Shown here in pieces: positions 6,480 to 11,375 of a stretch of DNA of 11,869 bases. The DNA lies in NCBI GenBank assembly GCA_964446685.1, contig CAYUPO010000027.1, positions 1-11,869 on the forward strand, read 5' to 3'. The notes beneath the pieces were generated by a model. That model worked only from the letters and a program-made list of their open reading frames with translations, was not told the DNA's origin and ran no database searches. The stretch comes from CAZWRN01 sp964446685 (GTDB lineage Bacteria; Patescibacteriota; Microgenomatia; Daviesbacterales; UBA10151). The position numbers were made by a program, and so were the translations under genes. The first letter of the stretch is position 1; each line of letters starts with the position of its first letter.

Positions 6480-6573
6480 GGTGGTCGTAGCTCAATGGGC
6501 TTAAATGTCTAAACGACATTTAAGCGGGTGAAATACATTTTACCTGCGAAGCAGGACTATAATAAAAATCACC
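6480..6573 (+). pseudogene. tRNA-His-like pseudo-copy: tRNA 5' end and 3' end joined by palindromes
   Basis: Positions 6475-6498 are identical to 6632-6655, the first part of tRNA-His with its upstream bases. The 3' end (6568-6574, ATCACCC) matches the last bases of the tRNA, so a six-pair acceptor-like stem (6480-6485 with 6568-6573) can form, including the G-1:C73 pair typical of tRNA-His. The interior has no anticodon arm or T arm. It holds a perfect 11-bp hairpin (6499-6509 / 6515-6525, loop TAAAC), then a 10-bp hairpin with G-U pairs (6524-6533 / 6538-6547, loop TACA). A small CCTGC-GAA-GCAGG hairpin overlaps the second. It cannot work as a tRNA. It may be a palindromic element inserted in a duplicated tRNA gene, or a tRNA-mimic RNA (inference). 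Confidence 0.6.
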
Positions 6574-6585
6574 CAGGAAGAGCAT

Positions 6586-6607
6586 CCTAAAGATTACTTT
6601 AGGTTTT
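6586..6607 (+). terminator. Hairpin followed by four T residues, terminator-like
   Basis: CCTAAAG (6586-6592) and CTTTAGG (6597-6603) form a perfect 7-bp stem with an ATTA loop, followed by TTTT. The AT-rich stem and short T run make it a weak terminator. It lies between the tRNA-like pseudo-copy and the true tRNA-His, so it could end the pseudo-copy transcript. Confidence 0.4.
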
Positions 6608-6636
6608 GTATTGGTTTAATAGCAGTTATTTTATAT

Positions 6637-6689
6637 GGTGGTCGTAGCTCAATGGTAGAGCACTGGTTTGTGGTACCAGCGGTTGCGGG
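6637..6689 (+). other. 5' part of tRNA-His before the gap (assembly duplicate of 6792-6844)
   Basis: Positions 6635-6689 are identical over 55 bases to 6790-6844. The sequence stops at the gap inside the T arm. It is most likely the same tRNA gene seen from the left contig, not a second gene. Confidence 0.85.
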
Positions 6690-6789
6690 NNNNNNNNNNN
6701 NNNNNNNNNNNNNNNNNNNNNNNNNNNNNNNNNNNNNNNNNNNNNNNNNNNNNNNNNNNNNNNNNNNNNNNNNNNNNNNNNNNNNNNNN
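6690..6789. other. 100-N scaffold gap inside tRNA-His, flanked by identical 55-bp sequences
   Basis: The overlap has exactly the same length (55 bases) and the filler the same length (100) as the gap at 4951-5050. Collapsing 6635-6689 onto 6790-6844 gives one intact tRNA gene and continuous flanks. Confidence 0.9.
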
Positions 6790-6791
6790 AT

Positions 6792-6864
6792 GGTGGTCGT
6801 AGCTCAATGGTAGAGCACTGGTTTGTGGTACCAGCGGTTGCGGGTTCGAATCCCGTCGATCACC
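6792..6864 (+). tRNA. tRNA-His (anticodon GTG)
   Basis: The gene folds as a full cloverleaf. The acceptor is GTGGTCG with CGATCAC, one G-U pair, preceded by G at -1 and followed by C73, the histidine identity pair. The D arm is GCTC/GAGC. The anticodon arm is CTGGT-TTGTGGT-ACCAG with GTG at positions 34-36. The T arm is GCGGG-TTCGAAT-CCCGT. The 3' CCA is not encoded (C73 is followed by CAT), so it must be added by nucleotidyltransferase. It decodes CAC and CAU. A GIY-YIG nuclease gene and a palindrome lie directly downstream, and a tRNA-derived pseudo-copy lies upstream. Confidence 0.95.
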
Positions 6865-6865
6865 C

Positions 6866-6948
6866 ATTCGACTCACTCCGTTCGCTCATGGCTATAGCCG
6901 GCGAGGTGAATGTCCTGAGCGACTGTTAAGGAGTCGAAGGACTCCTAA
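6866..6948. repeat. REP-like palindrome cluster downstream of tRNA-His
   Basis: The stretch contains ATTCGACTCACTCCGTTCGC, the reverse complement of the common GAGCGAACGGAGTGAGTCGAA word. It also holds the perfect palindrome GGCTATAGCC (6890-6899), CCTGAGCGAC, and a perfect hairpin GGAGTC-GAAG-GACTCC (6930-6945). It fills the space between the tRNA and the nuclease gene and may process or end the tRNA transcript. Confidence 0.6.
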
Positions 6949-6977
6949 GAAATTCTGCCTTCCAAACTTACACACTG

Positions 6978-7271
6978 ATGGATTATTGTGTTTATATTAT
7001 GCAAGATGAATTTGGCCATCTGTATATTGGCCAATCTGGTGTTTTAGAAAAGAGAGAATACCAACACATCCACAAAGCTGTTAAATCTGCAAAATACATT
7101 AAAGACAACGGCAATTTTAAACTAGTTTACAAAGAAGAATATGACACCTTGCTACAAGCTATGAGAAGAGAAAAGCAGTTAAAAAGATGGACAAAAGCCA
7201 AAAAACAAGCACTAATTGCAGGAAATATCGATAAACTTAAGATATTAAGTAAACGAAGAAAAAACTCCTAA
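6978..7271 (+). CDS. Small GIY-YIG endonuclease (UPF0213/YhbQ-like)
   Basis: The 97-residue protein is one GIY-YIG domain. The GIY-equivalent is CVYIM at 4-8 and YIG is at 16-18. Arg26 and His30 follow in EKREYQHIH, and Glu65 is in MRREKQLKRW. These are the expected catalytic tyrosines, arginine, histidine and metal-binding glutamate. The REKQLK-W-x-x-AKK-x-ALI ending is diagnostic of the stand-alone UPF0213 type. The family cuts DNA with one divalent metal; for YhbQ-like proteins the cellular target is poorly known. The ATG has no Shine-Dalgarno sequence and no TAnnnT box at the usual spacing, so it may be read from a transcript running through tRNA-His. It sits between the tRNA and the island of repeated fragments. 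Confidence 0.9.
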   Translation: MDYCVYIMQDEFGHLYIGQSGVLEKREYQHIHKAVKSAKYIKDNGNFKLVYKEEYDTLLQAMRREKQLKRWTKAKKQALIAGNIDKLKILSKRRKNS

Positions 7272-7340
7272 ATAGTCGCCGTTGAAGACCCCAAGGATTT
7301 TAGCTTCAATTTTTAGTACTACTGTGGGGTTTATTGAACC
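7268..7340 (-). pseudogene. Island remnant copy A (LNDEYL-family fragment)
   Basis: The minus strand reads GSINPTVVLKIEAKILGVFN then GDYLG without a stop, and overlaps the last bases of the nuclease gene in antisense. It matches the upstream half of copy E (GSIIPSVV, then KIASKIFWILNHEYL) and lacks the downstream half shared by copies B to E. It begins 14 bases after the stop of the 7355-7879 gene on the minus strand. Confidence 0.5.
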
Positions 7341-7354
7341 AAACTCTTAACAAA

Positions 7355-7879
7355 TTAATTAATTTGGACACTATTTAGTAAGGACTGAAATTCAGTATCT
7401 GACAGATACCCTAATTGCCCTGTGCCTCTGTTGTATTTTATAAGCAAAGGTAAATCTTCAATAAATATCATTTGTTTATCTTTATAGTGCTTGGCTTGTT
7501 TGCCATTAATTGTTAAATTCTCAAAGTTTGTATCAGTTGGCCTATCTTTAATATCCCATCTACCTATAGTCAAAACAGGAAAGTCATTGACCTGTCCTTT
7601 AGGGCGATATTCCATAATAACTTGAATAGTTCCTCCAACTCTCTCAATTCTCATTGAGTAATCAGAGATTTGCGGTTTGTTCACAATAACTCTTGAGAGG
7701 ATGTCTTCAGATTGAGAATTAGGCTTCAATGATGAATTTGCTGGAGACTTTTCTGTAGTTTCTTTAAAATTTTCAGAAGATACTTGGTCAACTTTTGAAA
7801 TACTTGGATTTTTCTTGTAAACAAAGTAGCCAGCTAATAAGAGAACTAATACCAAAATTAAACCAATTATTTTAAGCAT
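7355..7879 (-). CDS. Membrane-anchored exported protein, unknown function
   Basis: From the ATG at 7879 the protein has 174 residues. One N-terminal signal anchor (LKIIGLILVLVLLLAGYFVY, 2-21) is followed by a Ser/Asn/Lys-rich linker (about 22-60). A compact extracytoplasmic domain with beta-strand character follows (MRIERVGGTIQVIMEYRP onward). I recognise no family. The frame extends ten codons upstream to a TTG at 7909. I choose the ATG because the hydrophobic anchor then starts at residue 2 and a TGA-TACTGT box ends seven bases upstream. The upstream codons would also overlap remnant copy B. It is the first gene of the accessory island, flanked by copies A and B. Confidence 0.75.
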   Translation of the reverse strand: MLKIIGLILVLVLLLAGYFVYKKNPSISKVDQVSSENFKETTEKSPANSSLKPNSQSEDILSRVIVNKPQISDYSMRIERVGGTIQVIMEYRPKGQVNDFPVLTIGRWDIKDRPTDTNFENLTINGKQAKHYKDKQMIFIEDLPLLIKYNRGTGQLGYLSDTEFQSLLNSVQIN

Positions 7880-7886
7880 TAAATAA

Positions 7887-7895
7887 ACAGTATCA
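7887..7895 (-). promoter_or_regulatory. Extended -10 box for 7355-7879
   Basis: TGA-TACTGT on the minus strand ends seven bases before the ATG at 7879. This supports that start over the TTG at 7909, which lies upstream of the promoter. Confidence 0.45.
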
Positions 7896-7901
7896 TAATT
7901 A

Positions 7902-7987
7902 TTAAGCAAAGTAGAAGAAGGTATTCCTTAATTTGGATATTTCTTTGACAATAGTTTCTAGATACTCATCATTGAGGATCTTTTTAT
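7902..7987 (-). pseudogene. Island remnant copy B (LNDEYL-family C-terminal fragment)
   Basis: The minus strand reads KILNDEYLETIVKEISKL, then RNTFFYFA and a stop at 7902-7904. The upstream half found in other copies is lost; a TAG lies four codons before the KIL. It sits between the divergent starts of 7355-7879 and 8030-8656 and overlaps neither CDS. Confidence 0.55.
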
Positions 7988-8017
7988 CCTATAGTTTGAT
8001 TTTAAGCTATAATCAGG

Positions 8018-8023
8018 TATAAT
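8018..8023 (+). promoter_or_regulatory. -10 box TATAAT for 8030-8656
   Basis: TATAAT ends six bases (TCCGAT) before the GTG at 8030. The ATG at 8028 overlaps the GTG but opens a frame closed after ten codons, so promoter spacing and frame both support the GTG. Confidence 0.6.
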
Positions 8024-8029
8024 TCCGAT

Positions 8030-8656
8030 GTGGAAAGATTTAATCGATATAAAAAAGTAACTCTTAGACCTTTAGATAGTGTTTGTAAGGTTGTGAACAA
8101 ACTGCCTTTTGGTGGAAAATTAATAATTACGTCAACTGTTATAGAGGGTTTAAAAGAAAAAGATATTTATAGTAAAGAGGTCACATTAACTAATGCTTTG
8201 GGACTGTTAGGGGTATTCTCTGTAGCTCATTTCTATCAGGGAATTATAGGAGTTGAAGCTTTTCAAAAACTTCTTGCTCATAATTATTCAGTTGATGATC
8301 CATCTTTTTACATTCGTGGTGGAATAGATATTGCCTATGCATCTGGAAATTTTGCGATTTCATTGAGTCAAGCAAGATTATTAACAAGAATAGCTCCAAC
8401 TTTTGGATCAAACACTAGAAAAATTATTGAAAATCATAGTGTAAAGCCAGTACATGAATTAGCAATGACTGATGGAACTAATATCTTGCAAGAACCTCCA
8501 AAAACTCAGACTCTGTCAAAAAAAGATTTACCACGTATCATGTTTAAGGGAATTAACAATTCATTCCAGGTTTGGAAGTACTATTCTCCAGTTGAAACAA
8601 TGGTAATGATGGGAGCCACTGTAGGTGCTCAAACTTTATTTAATTATGTAAGATAA
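8030..8656 (+). CDS. Hypothetical protein, 208 aa, GTG start
   Basis: No family is recognised. The N-terminus is basic (MERFNRYKKVTLRP). A hydrophobic segment at about 52-72 (LTNALGLLGVFSVAHFYQG) could span or dip into the membrane, and a second apolar stretch lies near the C-terminus (ETMVMMGATVGAQTLF, about 189-204). The middle (100-160) is mixed and polar. It may be a membrane-associated protein, but this is weak. It is the only gene of the island on the plus strand, while the remnant fragments on both sides keep the minus orientation. The GTG start with -10 at the six-base spacing implies a leaderless GTG-start message. Confidence 0.7.
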   Translation: MERFNRYKKVTLRPLDSVCKVVNKLPFGGKLIITSTVIEGLKEKDIYSKEVTLTNALGLLGVFSVAHFYQGIIGVEAFQKLLAHNYSVDDPSFYIRGGIDIAYASGNFAISLSQARLLTRIAPTFGSNTRKIIENHSVKPVHELAMTDGTNILQEPPKTQTLSKKDLPRIMFKGINNSFQVWKYYSPVETMVMMGATVGAQTLFNYVR

Positions 8657-8679
8657 CCGAATATTTCATAATATTTGTT

Positions 8680-8838
8680 TTATACTCCTAAATAAATAGG
8701 ATAAATTTCCTTCAAATTATTAATTTGTTTAATTAGTGATTCTAGATACTCATCATTGAGCTCCAAGTTTTTTAGACACAAAAAATTACTAATCACAATG
8801 ATATTTAGAATCGGTATTCCTTGCTGGATTTGAAGAGC
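8680..8838 (-). pseudogene. Island remnant copy C (LNDEYL-family fragment, longest open copy)
   Basis: The frame is open for 52 codons to a TAA at 8680-8682. It reads ILNIIVISNFLCLKN, LELNDEYLESLIKQINNL and then KEIYPIYLGV. It has no ATG, though non-standard starts are possible, so it could be either a small expressed gene or a remnant. Compared with B, D and E, the differences in the C-terminal part are mostly third-codon or conservative changes. It lies between the convergent ends of 8030-8656 and 8852-9112. Confidence 0.5.
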
Positions 8839-8851
8839 TCAGTCTTTTAAT

Positions 8852-9112
8852 TTATTCTTTTCGGAGAGAACGAAAAAATTCTCCAATAACAGTTACAAAA
8901 AGACCAATAAAAACGCATATGCAAATAAGGATTGGCCATATATTAGAACTCCCTGTAGCAAATGTTAAAACTACTGATATTGTTAATGGAAGAAATAGCG
9001 TATAAGCCAGTATAGGTGTTCCACCAATAAAAGATATGCCGACGAATTGAATTACAAAAAGGATTGCTGCAAGTAATACTACTCTGAGAATGGGTTTAGA
9101 CTTCTTCTTCAT
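8852..9112 (-). CDS. Small membrane protein with about three spans
   Basis: The 86-residue protein has a basic start (MKKKSKP) and hydrophobic segments near 8-30, 33-53 and 57-78, then a short basic tail (FFRSLRKE). No family is recognised. A three-span protein with positive residues at both ends is unusual by the positive-inside rule, so the second and third segments may form a hairpin. The start ATG is preceded by AAGGGA four bases upstream, the only Shine-Dalgarno-like sequence near a start in this window. TATAGT and TATAAT boxes lie 11 and 20 bases upstream, so this message probably has a short leader. It lies between remnant copies C and D. Confidence 0.65.
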   Translation of the reverse strand: MKKKSKPILRVVLLAAILFVIQFVGISFIGGTPILAYTLFLPLTISVVLTFATGSSNIWPILICICVFIGLFVTVIGEFFRSLRKE

Positions 9113-9145
9113 AAATTCCCTTAACTATAAAAATTATACATGCTC

Positions 9146-9296
9146 TTAAAATTTACCGTCAATCATAAATACTTGAATTGGAAATACTTTTCTTAAATGG
9201 AATATTTCTTTAATAATGGATTAGATACTCATCATTAAGGACTCCAAGTAATTTTAGCCTCAAAAACATTCTACCCTTAATCATATTTAGAACCAA
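9146..9296 (-). pseudogene. Island remnant copy D (LNDEYL-family fragment with frameshift)
   Basis: The minus strand reads LVLNMIKGRMFLRLKLLG then VLNDEYL. After a single frame change near 9218-9224 it continues SIIKEIFHLRKVFPIQVF to a TAA at 9146-9148. The upstream half aligns in frame with copy C (ILNII, FL-LK). The frameshift makes it a broken gene piece. It begins at the base next to the stop of the methyltransferase gene. Confidence 0.55.
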
Positions 9297-9929
9297 TTAG
9301 TAATTTAGATCTTTTTTAATAATTCCATTATTTCTTATTAACTCTCCAAGATATATGTAATTTCTATCATATCTTCCATTAATATAAATTTGCTCATATT
9401 CACAAATACCTAGTTGTTCTTTTACAGTGAAATATTCCATATAGGGAGGCGCAAATATGACAATATTTGAAGTAATATATTTTCTAATATTTGTGACAAT
9501 TTCTTGCAAATCTGGATTCTTGTCTAAAACATTACTACCATCAGGAAGTTCTTTTGAAACCCAATAAGGAATATCATAAATTACAACATCAGCCTCAAAG
9601 CTTTTTAGTAGGTTTTCATCTGAGATGTCACTTTGAATTAAAGAAATCTTATTTATTACACCTGCATCTTGTAGATTTTTTTCACAATCTTCTAAGACTT
9701 TAGTATCAATATCTACTCCAATTAATTTATTAAAGTTGGGAGATAAGGCTTCTAAAGTAATTCCCAAAGCGCAGCATAGTTCTAATAAAGTATTTCCATT
9801 TAATCTTGATGCTAAATATTTTGCAGCTATTGGGTAGTTTGAAAGATACAGAATGTATTGATCACCTTGTATATTATTTCTGTAACCTCTTTTTGATATT
9901 ATTTGCTCTTTTGTATCTGTAATTGCCAT
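9297..9929 (-). CDS. Class I SAM-dependent methyltransferase (RNA or DNA type)
   Basis: From the ATG at 9929 the protein has 210 residues. Motif I is LLELCCALGIT (48-58). The acidic ribose-binding residue is in GVDID (71-75), motif III is in LIQSDI (97-102), and motif IV is YDIPYW (118-123). The DIPY motif is of the (D/N/S)-x-P-Y kind used to methylate an amino group on a base. CC-x-L-G in motif I and the YIYLGELI end resemble the Tgs1 guanine-N2 methyltransferase group, while NIPY-type motifs occur in KsgA/Erm adenine-N6 enzymes. The target is therefore a nucleic-acid base, identity open. An upstream TTG at 9950 is in frame, but it precedes the -10 box, so I prefer the ATG. It lies in the island between copies D and E. 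Confidence 0.8.
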   Translation of the reverse strand: MAITDTKEQIISKRGYRNNIQGDQYILYLSNYPIAAKYLASRLNGNTLLELCCALGITLEALSPNFNKLIGVDIDTKVLEDCEKNLQDAGVINKISLIQSDISDENLLKSFEADVVIYDIPYWVSKELPDGSNVLDKNPDLQEIVTNIRKYITSNIVIFAPPYMEYFTVKEQLGICEYEQIYINGRYDRNYIYLGELIRNNGIIKKDLNY

Positions 9930-9931
9930 AC

Positions 9932-10058
9932 TCAGACTATAGCAAAACAACCTTTCAAATACATCATTTGTCTAATTAAAGAGTCTAGATACTCATGATT
10001 GAGGATCCAAAAGATTTTTGAGGCTATTTTTTGATACCACTGATGGGATTATTGAACC
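9932..10058 (-). pseudogene. Island remnant copy E (LNDEYL-family fragment with frame change)
   Basis: The minus strand begins GSIIPSVV, like copy A. After one frame change in an A-rich run it reads KIASKIF, WILNHEYLDSLIRQMMYL and KGCFAIV to a TGA at 9932-9934. It joins the upstream half seen in A with the downstream half seen in B, C and D, which shows that all five are parts of one family. It starts nine bases after the stop of 10068-11237. Confidence 0.55.
9936..9944 (-). promoter_or_regulatory. Extended -10 box for the methyltransferase gene
   Basis: TGC-TATAGT on the minus strand ends six bases (CTGAGT) before the ATG at 9929. The box lies inside the tail of remnant copy E, whose stop codon TGA at 9932-9934 falls in the spacer, so the repeat supplies the promoter. 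Confidence 0.6.
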
Positions 10059-10067
10059 CTTAAAATG

Positions 10068-11237
10068 TTAGTTAGGTGTAATTGATTCAAGTATTTTTCT
10101 TTCGATACTATTTCTGTCGTTAATTAATTTCCCTCTGCCTTGAATTAAAACTTTGCGGTTTGAGACTATAAAATAGTAACTGCTGGCACTATTATCATAG
10201 TAGATTATGTATTCTACATTTCCTTTTACTATTTTTTGTTTATTAGAATACGGTTGGTCCCATGCTGACTGAACATATTCAGGATATTTTGGATCTTTGG
10301 CTTTAGATTCTTGCCATGATTCATAAGATCTTGTTATTGCTGCAGATCTTTTTGTATCAAGTACTTTCATATAATCTTCAGCCGACTGTGTAGTCATAAT
10401 TGCTTCAGTTAGATCAATAGAATTCTTATAAATTGTCCCAGCATGAGAATAGGTTTTTTCAGCACCAGCAGGATCATAAAAGGTAGTATCAAAATAGTCG
10501 GAACGAGAAATTAACTCCCAATTATTAGGATAACGCAATGAAAATAATGAACTATTAAACACTTTTGTCTGAGACAAATAATTTGCTGAGAGATCTATTG
10601 GTGCTATTGTAGTGATTGTAGTTTGAATAAGTACTGGTTTATTAGATGATGAAGTTTGTACAGGACTCGGTAGTGATGTGGGAACTAACACAGTTGAGGA
10701 TGATGGTTGTTGGGCTTTTTTAATCTCGATTTCTTTAACAAATTGAAGAGATCCAATTATTTTATTAAAGTCGTCTGATGGTTCATCTATATCCAGATAG
10801 CTTTTAATCTCAATTAATCCCAATCTATCTGTCCATTTTGGATTTATAAGAAGAGTAGTACTTCCATCGGAATTGGCAATTTTTTTAAGAGTATAGTCTT
10901 TACCTTCAATGGTGTAGTCTTTGGCCCCTGAAAGGTCACGCTTAGTTGCAGCAACTATTAATGTTTCACATTTTTCCTGGCAATCAGTCAATTTAAAATT
11001 AACTGATTTATTAAAATAGTCTTGACCAGAAAAATATTTAAGTGGGTAATTTATATCAAATTGACCACCATATTGAGTATCAAATCTAAAACCATAATTT
11101 GATGTTTGATTATTTGATGCCTGGAGGATTGTGTTTTGTGAGAAGTAGTTTTTCTTAATAAAAGCTCCTACTGCCAATACTGATATTATTAATAAAACAA
11201 TAATACCTATATTTATATACCCCTTCGCATGATGCAT
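10068..11237 (-). CDS. Membrane-anchored exported protein with two domains and a Ser/Pro linker
   Basis: The 389-residue protein has an N-terminal anchor at 8-26 (INIGIIVLLIISVLAVGAF). Domain one (about 46-170) contains a DINYPLKYF strand and a CxxxC pair (Cys86, Cys90). A low-complexity linker rich in Ser, Pro, Thr and Val follows (174-200). Domain two (226-389) begins NSSLFSLRYPNNWELIS. Both domains open with a strand of the F-x-[LI]-x-YP type seen in PsbP-like or DUF1795-like secreted domains; this resemblance is by eye only. It should sit outside the membrane, tethered by the anchor. The ATG at 11237 has TGG-TACCAT ending six bases upstream. The 138 bases before it (11238-11375) hold no other feature I can support. 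Confidence 0.8.
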   Translation of the reverse strand: MHHAKGYINIGIIVLLIISVLAVGAFIKKNYFSQNTILQASNNQTSNYGFRFDTQYGGQFDINYPLKYFSGQDYFNKSVNFKLTDCQEKCETLIVAATKRDLSGAKDYTIEGKDYTLKKIANSDGSTTLLINPKWTDRLGLIEIKSYLDIDEPSDDFNKIIGSLQFVKEIEIKKAQQPSSSTVLVPTSLPSPVQTSSSNKPVLIQTTITTIAPIDLSANYLSQTKVFNSSLFSLRYPNNWELISRSDYFDTTFYDPAGAEKTYSHAGTIYKNSIDLTEAIMTTQSAEDYMKVLDTKRSAAITRSYESWQESKAKDPKYPEYVQSAWDQPYSNKQKIVKGNVEYIIYYDNSASSYYFIVSNRKVLIQGRGKLINDRNSIERKILESITPN

Positions 11238-11243
11238 GAGTTA

Positions 11244-11252
11244 ATGGTACCA
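11244..11252 (-). promoter_or_regulatory. Extended -10 box for 10068-11237
   Basis: TGG-TACCAT ends six bases (TAACTC) before the ATG at 11237 on the minus strand, giving a predicted leaderless message. Confidence 0.5.
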
Positions 11253-11375
11253 AATTTAATGGGTAAAATAACAATCTAGGCTTAAGTTGGGTACAAAGTA
11301 AGAAAGATTTTGATACTTGTTTCGTTAGTATTAAGTCTATCCACTCACCCAGAATCATTTTCAAAAAAAGAATTA

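Noticed and set aside
6475..6655. Group I intron in tRNA-His
   Set aside because: The first copy has no anticodon arm or 3' exon half, and the interior is under 70 bases of simple hairpins, far too short for a group I intron.
6649..6876. Minus-strand frame beginning MSRMGDRRDSNPQP and running through the N gap
   Set aside because: It is the antisense of tRNA-His, a frequent false protein call, and continues only because Ns do not give stops.
7268..10058. Classical integron with attC sites
   Set aside because: The layout is cassette-like, but no integrase is visible, the fragments lack consistent GTTRRRY/RYYYAAC boxes at their ends, and their variation follows codons rather than a folded recombination site.
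7268..10058. CRISPR array
   Set aside because: The five repeats are about 700 bases apart with genes between them and are degenerate, not short regular repeat-spacer units.
11155..11364. Minus-strand frame overlapping the start of 10068-11237
   Set aside because: It lacks coding features and overlaps the promoter and signal anchor of the real gene in another frame.
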